Source: Sphaerosporella brunnea
Taxonomy: Eukaryota; Ascomycota; Pezizomycetes; Pezizales; Pyronemataceae
Assembly: GCA_008704415.1 (NCBI GenBank)
Contig: VXIS01000146.1
Coordinates: forward strand, 1-64,000
DNA: 64,000 nt
Direction: 5' to 3'
Shown: in pieces, positions 11,319-21,655 of the stretch
How the letters are laid out: the number at the start of each line of letters is the position of its first letter
How positions within the stretch are numbered: the stretch's first letter is position 1
The notes under the pieces: model-generated
What the model saw: the letters and a program-made list of their open reading frames with translations, nothing else
What the model was told of the DNA's origin: nothing
The model's database searches: none
Position numbers and translations under genes: made by a program

Positions 11319-11627
11319 TCAGAAATCTCGTGAAGCCACCTCATCAAAGACAAGCCAGGGACATGGAGGTGGCAAAGTTCGATCAATAACATCCCACAAC
11401 TCGCCGGTATCGTCGGCCCATACGGCCCTATGGGTCAGGCCGTCGGCCAGATGGGGCATTGCAGCAACCAGTTTCCACGTGTCTCCACGTTGGTCCTTGA
11501 TGCAAAGATCCTCCTCGGACAATTGGTAACTGTCGCTGAGCACAATGATCATCGCCCCTCCGGCGTTGGATTTCCGTGTGATGAGGACCGGAAGTTTGTG
11601 CTTCGAGTAAAAGTAACCTACATGCAC
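11319..11627 (-). CDS. Unrecognised ORF, possibly part of a decayed gene
   Basis: About 100 codons in one frame with balanced, protein-like composition (segments such as GGAMIIVLSDSYQLSEEDL and WKLVAAMPHLADGLTHRAVW). The apparent first codon is not ATG, and the upstream sequence (to about 11769) continues in a different frame, so a frameshift or missed intron is likely. I recognise no family. Noncoding is possible. Confidence 0.3.
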   Translation of the reverse strand: MHVGYFYSKHKLPVLITRKSNAGGAMIIVLSDSYQLSEEDLCIKDQRGDTWKLVAAMPHLADGLTHRAVWADDTGELWDVIDRTLPPPCPWLVFDEVASRDF

Positions 11628-12250
11628 TATTGTCGCTCAAGGAGACACTCCAGCTTAGGGAGACACGTTGCCCCAAGCCGAAGATTTGGGCGTTAGAGGC
11701 TTCATGAGGACTGGGGGATCCATAGGACGCGCGCGAACAAGACAACACGAGGACCGCGGGTTTTATCAACTTGCTTTAAAAAGGTACTCCAAAGGAATGG
11801 ATCTCCGTAGCTTGATTGTGCTTCGCCGAGAAGCAGGGGCATGTAAGAACTGAATAAACGAGCATCTGAAGGTTGCCTCAAGCAGTTGTTGGCTTTCATG
11901 GTCCTTTAAGCCCGCGTGCCAGCAATATTTGATGTGGACTTCTGCCGTTGGGTGGTCCTGGATCAACCACAGCAGCACCGATTTTCCGAAGGCTGGGCCC
12001 CCCTGATGTGCACGATCCCGTATTCTCTACTCGCCGTAGAATCCCTGCAACAACTGTCTCTCTCGGAGACCAGCCTACCACTTTTTGCAACGATAGACTT
12101 TGTTAACTAGAAGGGGTCTTTATAATCTCTTGGGCATCGTTTCTGAGGTCGTCGAAACTGTGGTTGTGCGAGGACGATGCACCAAAAATTTTGGCCGGCG
12201 ACTCTGTGGGCATTTCGAAAAGTCCTGCAACCCCCCCAGCCGACCGGGCG
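11628..12250. other. gene-free stretch
   Basis: Short overlapping open frames on both strands without recognisable motifs. Nothing supported. Confidence 0.4.
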
Positions 12251-12379
12251 AGCTGTGTTGGGCTAATCAAAAATCCGGGCTGTTGCTCGGGTATGAGGAA
12301 TGGACACCATGGTTGCTTCACCGGATATCACTCTGTGCTAAATAATTCGCGCCTTTTGGGGTCGGCTATTGAGAACACT
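12251..12379. repeat. Dispersed repeat with hAT-MITE-like right end
   Basis: It shares an internal segment (gttgcttca..ggatatcactctgt..aattcgcgcctt) with 60269-60418. It ends in ggctattgagaacact, the terminal sequence of the hAT-type MITEs at 52.6 and 53.9 kb. The left end is degraded. Confidence 0.6.
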
Positions 12380-12885
12380 AAAGCCCACAGAACAGCATCC
12401 TCTCATGGGAAAGGCCATTGTAGGCCTCGGTGCTGAAGTAGACTTTGAGCTCAGGGGATGATAGTGGGTGGATCCAGCAGGAAAGGACGGTGAGAATTCT
12501 TTCGACGAAGTTGAGGGGAAGAGTTGCGAAGAGTGGGTGGGCTCAGCGGAGGGAACCCGCTGTGAGGACGGTAACTCGGAGGTAGCGTCTCGCTGCAACA
12601 CGGAGGTGATGTCTGGCAGTGTGGACAGTTGGGCGGTTTAGGATCCCGCAGACAGGTGACAGCAGAGTGGTTAGTGTGGAACCACTCCTGAAGAAAAACA
12701 TGATTATGGACTCCATGCTAACTGGTTATCCGCTGAGGGGCCGTGTGTGTACTGCTGAGCAACACGTAGGACCAGTGTGGGGGTTAGGAAGGGGTGCGCG
12801 AGTGAGGGAAAAGCTTTCTGGTATATAAAGTGGATTGAAGACCGTTTGAAAAGTCAGTTAGCACATCTTATCGAATCATCTTCTA

Positions 12886-12996
12886 CCGTATTATCCCGGC
12901 AATAAGGCAATGTGGCTAAGTGACTTTGCCATGAGGCTGAGTGACTTCCCCACAGAGCGCACTTTGCCACATTGCCTTATTACCGGGATATTACGG
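12886..12996. mobile_element. 111-bp TA-flanked MITE, CCGTA family
   Basis: Terminal inverted repeats of about 31 bp (12886-12916 and 12966-12996) with two mismatches, beginning ccgta and flanked by TA on both sides (12884-12885, 12997-12998). This is the layout expected for a Tc1/mariner-mobilised MITE. Sisters occur at 45668-45760 and 54651-54868. Confidence 0.85.
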
Positions 12997-13042
12997 TAAT
13001 CCAATCTCTCCTCAAACAATAAAATAAATACAATACTACATG

Positions 13043-13076
13043 CCGTATTATTCCGGTAATAGCGCAGTTGCGTGGC
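13043..13076. repeat. Solo terminal repeat of the CCGTA MITE family
   Basis: ccgtattattccggtaata followed by gcgcagttgcgtggc resembles the left end of the MITE 157 bp upstream. No matching right end follows, so this is a broken copy. Confidence 0.5.
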
Positions 13077-13488
13077 CAGGAAAGTATGCTGGAAATAGAG
13101 AAAAGTAACCGGTTTTGAAGAAAATCGAAGTTTATGCATGCGGGCATGAAAGCTAAAAATTCGTGGGCGATTGGCGTCTCATTCGGGCCGATTATTAGTT
13201 TAGCTCATTACTAGTAATACCATACGCTTCATTTCTTATATTTCTGGAAGCAATACCGAGTTAATGTTTAAAACTGCAGTGGAAAACAAAGTTCGCGCTG
13301 AGACCGAGTGATGATCTATGATTTGGCGGTGTTTTTTTTTTTTTTTTTCGACATCCGGTCGGCATTTTCATTGCCGCAAGAGCTCCAACAGGCGCGCGAG
13401 AGCCATTCTGACACCATAACTCATCTCCGACTTCGTGATCCATTAGCTGCTCCTCGATATCTGGTAACCCCTGCTTTTTGACCTGATC

Positions 13489-13765
13489 CTAATTGCGTGG
13501 TTCCCTGAAGGGCCGCTCCAAGATGCGCCCATTAATATCTATGTAGGGTAGCTTATCAGCGCGCTTTGCTGTGAGACGATTTCTCTTTTTGTCGTGGATG
13601 AGGTTTCTGGTAGAAAAAGACCGCTCTGAAGTCACAAAGTTGGAGAGGGTGTGTAGGAGACGGAGAGCAAGTCCAGCCAGCTCTGTGGCAAAGGGCGCCA
13701 TTTCCTCACTGAAACCCAACGCACTAGCAGTAAGTTCACTGGCAGAAACCGGGGCTTTCTAATAT
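13489..13765 (-). pseudogene. hAT transposase C-terminal relic
   Basis: About 90 codons ending in the hAT dimerisation motif: SERSFSTRNLIHDKKRNRL, then RADKLPYIDING. The order ERSFS..N.IH.K.RNRL....DKL.YI is diagnostic of the hAT C-terminus. No upstream transposase core (DDE) is present in any frame, so only the tail survives. It lies just downstream of the ankyrin gene's stop codon. Confidence 0.8.
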
Positions 13766-14185
13766 ACTATGGCCGGTGTCTGCTATCTCACTTTCATGCC
13801 GCAAGCAAATAGTGCGTGTGACTTAATATTAGCCTCATCATGATGGTGTGCGGTCATTATCGTCTCAGACATTTAGGTCGACTTTGGCGTCTAACTATCA
13901 GAGTCCTCGCAATGCCAGAGGCCTGGCTAGGCCCCACCTTGCGGAGGTCAAGGCTTAAAACGACGCGCAGTATAGAATTAGACTTTCACGGGCCATGGAG
14001 CTACATGCAAAAATCACTCTCAACATCGCAAAATAGCCTATCAGCCAAACGAGCTTATTCCTTATATCGATAACAGGTGGTGTCAGCATAGAACTAGTTC
14101 AATAAATATCTGCTTATAAAGAGACGCTTGGAGAAATATGATCATCTCACCTTGTAGACACCTGGAAGGTTAACCAGGAGTAACA
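13766..14185. other. gene-free stretch, 3' flank of ankyrin gene
   Basis: AT-rich sequence with no supported feature; presumably holds the 3' UTR of the minus-strand gene that ends at 14186. Confidence 0.4.
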
Positions 14186-16167
14186 TTACTCTAAATCACT
14201 TTCGCCAGCGCCGTAATCCATGAGAAGCTGGACCATGGCCGGGAGCCCTTCATAGCCGGCTGCTTCCAGTGGAGTGCAGCCACCCCACTCCTGCACCCGC
14301 CAGCTAGCGCCGCGGTCGAGAAGAAGCCGGACTGTGGTCTCGTGATTGTTACAGACGGCTTGGAACAGCGGCGTCCTGCCCAGGTTATATTCTTGGTCGT
14401 CAAGATCAGCGCCGCGGTCAATGAGGAGCCGGACGGTAGCCTCGTGGCCGTTTTGAGCAGCTAGGTGCAGCGCCTTGCAGCCATTATCTTTGTCCTGCTG
14501 CTCTATTTCGGCGCCACGATCAAGGAGAAGCCGGACTGTGCTCTCGTGTCCGTTTTGGGCAGCCAGATGCAGCGCCGTGAAGCCGTCAACTTCCCGCGCC
14601 TCCTCGATTCTGGCGCCGCGATCAAGGAGTAGTTCTGCCGCTTGCGGGTCGCCCCGTTCAGCCGCTGCGTGCAATAGCGAGGATTTACCTGCAGAACCGT
14701 TCGGATCGGCGCCTTTATCCAGAAGCAGTTTCATAAGTCGGCTGTTACCGCTGGCGGTGGCAGTGGAAAGGGCCTTAGTTGCACTATTTATGGGATCCCG
14801 ATGATCGTATCCAGCCTGTTCGAGAACCAGTCTTTCCGTCAACTCCCAGACATGCGAGACCACAGTCCTATAGGTGCCATCCTGTTTGGAATTGAATTTG
14901 ACGATTGTTGAATGGTCCTTGTCGACTGGAATCCTCGTCTCTATCGAGCTCGGGAGATTTAGCAGGGCCGAGTCAGTGCCAACCGGAACAATGAAGTCGC
15001 CACTTCTGCTCCAAGTGTTGTTTGCGTCCTGCTTACAAGTGTTAGCCTATCATCTGGCATTTCAAGATCTACAACGGGGGCGCACCATGACCAGCTTTCT
15101 GGTTTTCTTTAGCTCATAGAAGCTGACTATCCTGAAACGCGGGGTGATGTTGATGAACCTCTGCAACTGCTCTTCAAGGTCTTTGTTGTTCTTGTCGATC
15201 GATTCGACAAGTTTGACTCTTTCGCTGTGATCTTTTGTGTCCACCATGCTCAAGATATCTTCTGTTAGTGGCCCGCGGTGTGGCGTGCCAAAGAACATCA
15301 ATGTACGAGTAGCCTCGAATATGGAATATGCGGCAAGATCACCAGCAGGAACCGCCTCAGCTGCTGCTAGCAGGCTCTGTTGAAAGTTAAATTTATATTG
15401 TTGGTCTATGAGCCGGTTTATGTCAGCCGTCGCTTACCTGCAAGACGATTATGCCGCCAAAACTATAGCCCATGAATACGAGCGGCCGTTCTCTTTCCTG
15501 AGATATGTGCTTAGCCTCCTGGTGTAGGTTATTCGCAGGCCTGCATTGCTAACCTCCATTGTCCTCCGGACTCGCTTTATATTCTCCAGAAAGCCAAGAT
15601 TATAGTCTCGAATGCTTGAACTGCACAATTTCGAGTTGTAGCCATATATCATCGTTCTGCAGGTGGGAAGGTCTTTGGAAAAGAAGTCGCGAAGCCACAT
15701 CTTTGAGGATTCGTTTTTCCCTCGCCACGAGTCGTAGGCATGACCGTCAAGCCCGGTAACTGCGATGATACTAAACCAACCATGCGTAAGCTCTAAAAAA
15801 TCTTCCAGCTGCAATTCAGAGACGCTTACTCTGCCGTAATTTTTTGATCACGGGGCGTAGGATAGAGCTGTGTGAGCCCATAGAAGTTGTTGTCGAAGCT
15901 TAGTTCGCCGACATCAGTGTCGAGCTGGGTGTCGCCATCGGTTGTGTTCAACAGGCTCAAATACTCGGGGGCTCTGGGGATGAAGCAGACCAAGCCAGCA
16001 TTGGTGTCATCGGTAGAGTCACACGGGGGGACGATTGAGGCTTCGATCTTGATGTCTTTCTCCTGATCCGAAAAGCAGGCAGAAAGCGCGGCGATCAGCT
16101 CTTCGACTGTGGCGTCGCGTCGAATACCTCCCACTCTAAAAACCTTTGGACGCCTCGGCGTGGTCAT
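14186..16167 (-). CDS. RRM-like / alpha-beta hydrolase / ankyrin protein (NLR-like, no NBD)
   Basis: Model: complement(join(14186..15028, 15086..15376, 15438..15497, 15554..15770, 15830..16167)), 582 aa, introns 57, 61, 56 and 59 bp. Residues 1-113 form the small N-terminal domain (KVFRVGGI...FYGLTQLY) that precedes esterase-like domains in fungal NLR-type proteins. About 114-300 is an alpha/beta hydrolase: ITADIIAVTGLDGHAYDSW, MWLRDFFSKDLPTCR, nucleophile elbow GYSFGG (Ser197), FFGTPHRG. VDKDHSTIVKF (His341) likely completes the active site. Residues about 389-582 are five or six ankyrin repeats (TALHLAAQNGHE..VRLLLDRGAEI). In the usual family layout a NACHT or NB-ARC domain separates hydrolase and repeats; here it is absent. 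Likely an intracellular, possibly self/non-self or immunity-like esterase; substrate unknown. Start at 16167 chosen because 16170 is GTG. Confidence 0.88.
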
Positions 16168-16463
16168 CACAACTGCCTTGTTGGTTGAATGTTGGAGGAA
16201 TTGTAGCTCCGCCGAGAGATGGAGGTTCGGAAATCCCGCCTACCGACCGACACCCCTTGTCCATGGGGTTTATTCAGTTCGCCGATCGTGATTATGTGCC
16301 AAGAGTTCGTACATCCTTCATGTTCAAGAACTCATGTTACCAAATCGGGTAATTTACTCAGCTCAGGATTGCCCCTCCAGGCGACTCGTCCCTCGCCATA
16401 CAAATTCGCTTGACTTCACCCCCCTCTATTTAATTCAACAGAGCTTTTATTTTTTTCTTAGCC
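16168..16463. other. Promoter region of hydrolase-ankyrin gene
   Basis: About 300 bp between the start codon at 16167 and the inverted-repeat block. No distinct motif recognised. Confidence 0.35.
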
Positions 16464-18632
16464 TATCCCTTTTATCGATGGCTTGGCGGGTCGGCGGTTA
16501 ATGGGAGATCGAGTGACGTCCGGTGAGTCGTCCCAACCCCGGGCCCCAACAACCTTTCCGCTGCCCACCACCCCTCCGCCAAAGTACGCTCACCACCCCT
16601 CCGCTTCCACCCCAAACCACGCATACCGCTGCATCCTGCTGCTGCAAATTTGACCCGGTTTGTCCTCCGCTTGCAGAAATGAAATTTAGCTAACAAACCA
16701 AAGCAGGCTGAAACTTGAAGTTACGGCGGCTACTGCAAGGAATGCTCGAGGATTAGTTGTGGCTTCCCCCAAGGTGCGGCTATTGCAAGGAATACTCGAG
16801 GATCAGTTGTGGCTTCTCCCTAGCACCCCTTCATGCTGTGTCTTCGGCTTCTGGGTAGTTTCTGGACGCGGCTGCTGTGACTGTTCTCTGGTAACGCGGA
16901 GAATATGACCCCCTCCCGAGACCCTCACAAGGCTCGGGGGTTGGGTGGTGACCATGCTCTGATGAAGCCTGAGGTTGAAATACCGAAGGTGAGGAGCATG
17001 ATAGGCGCGGGTGGAGTACCCAGTGATGCTTTTGCAGAGGGGAAACACTAAGAGGTTTCTTCCAGTTTAGCTGTATGGACCCCCCGCAGCAGCCCTCCAG
17101 AGGTACGATTGCACACATGAAGGAGGCAATGCTTAGGCGAGAACCATAACTGTGAGGGCACACTGACTACTGCATCTAGGAGCGTAACCTTTGTCTTCCT
17201 CCCATCGCCACCCTGCCACCCCGCGCTCTCCACCACCCCGCACTACAATGCCACCTTGCCGAGCCCTGCAACTCTGAGCCATGTGTACCGAGTATCTGTG
17301 TTTTGAGTATGCCTGTTCTACCGCAACTCTGTCAGTTTTCATCCGATTGACTTAGGGATTAAAGTGATAGATTACCCACCTCATGCTCTATCCAGTCAAG
17401 CTGTCTACCGCCCCGCGCTCTCCACCACTCCGCGCTCTCCACCACCCCGCACTACAATGCTACCTTGCCGAGCCCTGCAACTCTGAGCCATGTGGACCGA
17501 GTATCTGTGTTTTGAGTATGCCTATCCTACCGCAACTCTGTCAGTTTGCATCCGATTGACTTGGGGATTGAAGTGAGAGATTACCCACCTCATGCTCTAC
17601 CAAGTCACGCTCTCCACCACCCCTCCGCTTCCATCCCAAACTATGCATACCGCTGCATCCTGCTGCTGCAAATTTGACCCGGTTTGTCCTCCGCTTGCAG
17701 AACACAAATGAAATTTAGCTAACAAAACAAAGCAGGCTAAAACCTGAAGTTTCCGGATCCTGCAAAGTGCGGCGACTGGAACGAATGCTTGAGGATCAGT
17801 TGTGGCTTCTCTCTAGGTGCGGCTATTGCAAGGAATGCTCGAGGATCAGTTGTGGCTTCTCCCTAGCACCCCTTCATGCTGTGTCTTCGGCTTCTGGGTA
17901 GTTTCTGGACGCGGCTGCTGTGACTGTTCTCTGGTAACGCGGAGAATATGACCCCCTCCCGAGACCTTCACAAGGCTCGGGGGTTGGGTGGTGACCATGC
18001 TCTAAGGAGTATGATAGGTGCGGGTGGAGTACCCAGTGATGCTTTTGCAGAGGGAAAACACTAAGAGGTTTCTTCCAGTTTATCTGTATGGACCCCCCGC
18101 AGCAGCCCTCCAGAGGTACGATTGCACACATGAAGGAGGCAATGCTTAGGTGAGAACCATAACTGTAAGGGCATACTGACTACCGCATCTAGGAACCTTT
18201 GTCTTCTTCCCGTCGCCGCCCGTTCCTTTCCCGCACCCACGCCCTCCCTCGTCATCAAGACCTTGTGCCGAGCCTCTGAGTTTTGGGTATGCTTTTCCAG
18301 TCATAACTCTGTCAGTTTTCATCCAATTAACTTGGGGTTTGAAGCTGCAGATTACCGCATCCTTAATGGTCCACAATCCAAACCCCCGAACCCGCATTGC
18401 GTCCCACGTCGAGTCCTGCGCCGAGCCTCTATGTTTTGAGTACGCTTTCGCTGCCACAACTCCGTCACGCTTTCCAGCCGCAACACCCTGATCCAACCTC
18501 GGCCGTGACACTGTCGAGCTCGTGATTTGGTGGGAGTGAAGACTTTGAATTGTGGCGGCTATGCTGTAACGTAAAAGGAGTAAAATCTTTGTCGCATGCA
18601 TTGTCAAGGCTTGGTGGTGTGTACGTGTCAGG

Positions 18633-18923
18633 CTATCTTTCTTTCGTGATTAAATTATAACTAATTTCAATATTTTCACCAGCAAGCTCGTGGGATCGAT
18701 ATTCTGGAACGTCTGCGGCTTCTGCTTCCTCATTCATTTCCGAATCTGCATCATCACAATCCTCCTCATCTGTCTCTTCTGAATCTTCGTGTCTAGATTC
18801 GTCAAACTCTTGAATTGTTGCAAAAGGCTGCATGGTGGTGATGGCGATGGTGATGTATTGAAACGTCACTTGCAAAGCTCGGGTAAAGAAAAGATAAAAA
18901 TGCACCTCGCTAGGTATTACCAT
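18633..18923 (-). CDS. Acidic hypothetical ORF inside inverted repeat
   Basis: ATG-started 96-codon frame with a strongly acidic central part (SRHEDSEETDEEDCDDADSE) and no recognised fold. It lies at the left edge of the spacer between the repeat arms. It could be the acidic tail of a lost transposon protein, or chance. Confidence 0.3.
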   Translation of the reverse strand: MVIPSEVHFYLFFTRALQVTFQYITIAITTMQPFATIQEFDESRHEDSEETDEEDCDDADSEMNEEAEAADVPEYRSHELAGENIEISYNLITKER

Positions 18924-19069
18924 ATTTCGTGTATTGATTCGAAGCCACAGGAAGTGATTACTTCTTTCCCCTTAGGTTCAAGTAGAAAATAGTAAGTGGA
19001 GCAGGATAGAGGGCTCCCTTCGCTCCAAATGGTGTTGTTGGGATTAGGAGCGAGGGAGTCAAAATGAGC

Positions 19070-19300
19070 GCTCTCGTCGCTCTTTAGCTGACCTTCAAGC
19101 TCATGAGCTCGAGATTGTGGCCCAAGATTACGAGCTATTCAAACAATTGCAAAGTAAGAACTCATTTTAAATTACACTCCATAAATCAACTAACATTTAT
19201 TACAGAGGAGGCAGAAACAGCGAGGCAGTCGCAACAAGAGGCCACCCCACGAGAGAAGAAGAGGAGAAAACCAACTTGGATAATAGCAATTCGGATAAGG
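19070..19300 (+). pseudogene. Possible transposase C-terminal relic
   Basis: Segments AHELEIVAQDYELFKQLQ and RRQKQRGSRNKRP are separated by an intron-like 52-bp stretch (gtaaga...ttacag). They recall the Leu-heptad plus basic tail of pogo/Fot1-type transposases. No DDE core remains. Assignment is tentative. Confidence 0.25.
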
Positions 19301-20194
19301 AGACCAAATTTGTTCTTCCTATTGGTTGTGCACGTCCAAGATGAAGGTGTTCGGCAGTCACAGGGGACGGTAAAAACCCAGCTCATACCCACCGGGGGAG
19401 AGCCTCCTTTTCCATCCAGAGCTTGGACAGGGTGATCGGCATTCGCGTCACAGGGGATGGTAAACCCAGCTTGTACCCTCCGAGAGAGGGTCACCTTCTC
19501 CGTCCACAGCTTGGACAAGGCGTTCGGACTTGGTAAGGGACCCATGACTCAAAATAGTTGAGTTGTACGCATGGGGGAAGTGGGAGGGGCGGGTCCGCTT
19601 CAATTCCGAAGTCAATCTGATGCAAACTGATAAAGATGTAGTAGGAAAAGCGTACTCAAACATGGAGGCTCGGTGCAAGACTCGGCGTGTAATGAGATGC
19701 GGAGGCTCGGCGCAAGACTCGACATGTAATGAGATGCGGAGGCTTGAGGGCTTAAGGCGAGATGTAGAGCGGGGAGGGTAGTTAAAGAATAAACCACGTT
19801 GAAACATAATTCCAATTGAAACCTTGAGCTTGTGAAGTCGATATTGATCATCGTGTGTTGCATACATCTCCCTTCCATCCTTTGTCCATTCATCAAGAGT
19901 GCACTCGAAACACCACTACTTAGACCACATGGCTCAGAGTTGCGGGACTCGGCAAGGTAGCATAGTAGCCTGGAAAGGTGGAAAGCGTGACGGAGTTGTG
20001 GCAGCGAAAGCGTACTTAAAACATGGAGGCTCGGCGCAGGACTCGGTGTGAGACCTGATGCGGGTTCGGGGGTTTGGATTGTGGAGCATTGAAGATGCGA
20101 TAATCTGCAGCTTCAAACCCCCAGTCAATCGGATGAAAACTGACGGAGTTGTGGTAGGATAAGCATACTTACAACATAGAGGCTCGGCGCAGGA

Positions 20195-20208
20195 CTCGGC
20201 GTGAGACC
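20195..20208. repeat. LINE target-site duplication, left copy
   Basis: ctcggcgtgagacc, repeated exactly at 21642-21655 across the LINE fragment. Confidence 0.9.
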
Positions 20209-21641
20209 TTTTTGTTTGTTTGTTTTATTTTAATCATATTGTATTCGGCCATGACATATGTAAAAGAAAAGGCTATGCTACCCCTTCGGCAGAGCCGACT
20301 ACTGAGGCCTGCGGCTCTTCTAAGGAAAAGGACTAAGGAAATCGCACCAAATTGTAAAAGCGCACCAAGGAAAACACAGTCTCATACTAGGATGCCTCTA
20401 TCCGGCCATGCTCCGACTTTGGTAGTGTTTAGGAAGTCCATCACAGCCTCTGTACACCTATCATCCGCAAGCAGAGCAGCGGTGGCCGTCGCTGGCCAGC
20501 GCTTCTGCCCTCTTCCCTTTGTCGCCTCTGAGACCCTCCTCCAGAGAACCCGTTGCTCATCCTTCCACCTCTTACAAAACTTGAAAAGGTGGTCCCGTGT
20601 CTGAACGGCACCGCTACCGCACCACCAGCATCTGTCATCTGCTCGTCGGCCCGTCTTGAGGAGGTATAGACCTGTGGGCGCTTTGCCTGTGCGGAGCTGG
20701 TAGAAGCGCGAAGCCAGCGACTTCTTAGTCTTAGCCGCAGTGGGGTCACGCTTCTTTCGTCGCCGGTAGTACGTTTTGGCGATGCAGTACTTGGCCAACC
20801 ATTCGTCTCTGTCCTGGCACCTAGCTTGAGTAGTCCGGCGGCCAATTGCAGCAAGTGACGTGGTGCGAAGGATGTCGTCGGTCAGGGGGTTGCTACGGCC
20901 CTGTGCCGCTGCTTTGGCGAGCTGGTCCGCCCGCTCGTTGCCTGGGATGCCTTCGTGGCCCGGCACCCAGCAGTATTCGACCGTCCAGCCTTGGCGTAGT
21001 AGGCTGCTCTCCGCATGGGCAATGCGTGGAAGGAGCCACTGGCCTGGCCCCGGTTTGTTATTCTGGATTCGCCTCAGAGCTGCTTGGGCGTCGGTGAAAA
21101 GCCGGACGTGCCCGTCTAGCTCGGACTGGACTCTACTGTTGGAGAGCGCTAGCTCAAGACCGGCGGCAATGCCGAAGAGCTCCGCATCGTAGGCCTCCTT
21201 ATTCGATCCGATGTAGGCTGCGGTGTGGCTCCACTTGTCGAGCGTGACGTTGGTCTGGGTAACCGCTGCATAGCCGCAGTCTCCGTTGTCAAGCCTGGAT
21301 CCGTCGGAGTAGACGGCGATCGCGTTGTCGGTGGGTACCTGCCACCTCACGGCCGACCGGGTGGCTGATTCCTCTGGCTCGATGACGACAGTTCCACGGG
21401 GTGTGGTGGAAACGGCCATACTCGGTTCAATGGCAGCAGGCTGGCCTGGAATGACCGCTGCTAGTTTGGCTCCCAAAGTGGTAAGGGGCAGGCACGCTCG
21501 TGAGGTTGGTTCGTTGAAGGCGCTGATGGCGACGAAACGTAGCAACTGTTTGACGGTGGTGACGTGCTGACGCTCGTCTACCACCTTCACTGTGGAGGCC
21601 ATGGCCGACCGGACTCGGTCTCCAGCGGGGTTGCCGTCTGG
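20209..21641 (-). mobile_element. 5'-truncated LINE, second subfamily
   Basis: A 1433-bp insertion on the minus strand. It has a degenerate T-rich tail (tttttgtttgtttgttttattttaatcat), the same 3' UTR start as the full-length LINE, then the 3' part of ORF2. It is flanked by a 14-bp target duplication (20195-20208, 21642-21655). The RNase H region is clearly diverged from the element at 1.1-7.4 kb, so it belongs to another subfamily, the one that also gave the stub at 8.1 kb. Confidence 0.92.
20382..21638 (-). pseudogene. LINE ORF2 3' part: RNase H and C-terminal domain
   Basis: Open frame of about 418 codons without stops. It holds RNase H residues in YSDGSRLDNGDC, EAYDAELFGIAAGLEL, LFTDAQAAL and WVPGHEGIPGNERAD, so all four acidic positions are kept, followed by the cysteine cluster (DRCWWCGSG). 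Endonuclease and reverse transcriptase were lost by 5' truncation during insertion. The frame runs on by chance into the flanking repeat up to 21998. Confidence 0.88.
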
Positions 21642-21655
21642 CTCGGCGTGAGACC
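21642..21655. repeat. LINE target-site duplication, right copy
   Basis: ctcggcgtgagacc, exact partner of 20195-20208. Confidence 0.9.

Noticed and set aside
12886..12996. Possible rho-independent-type terminator hairpin
   Set aside because: The genome is eukaryotic, the hairpin ends are TA-flanked and related to other copies; a MITE explains it better.
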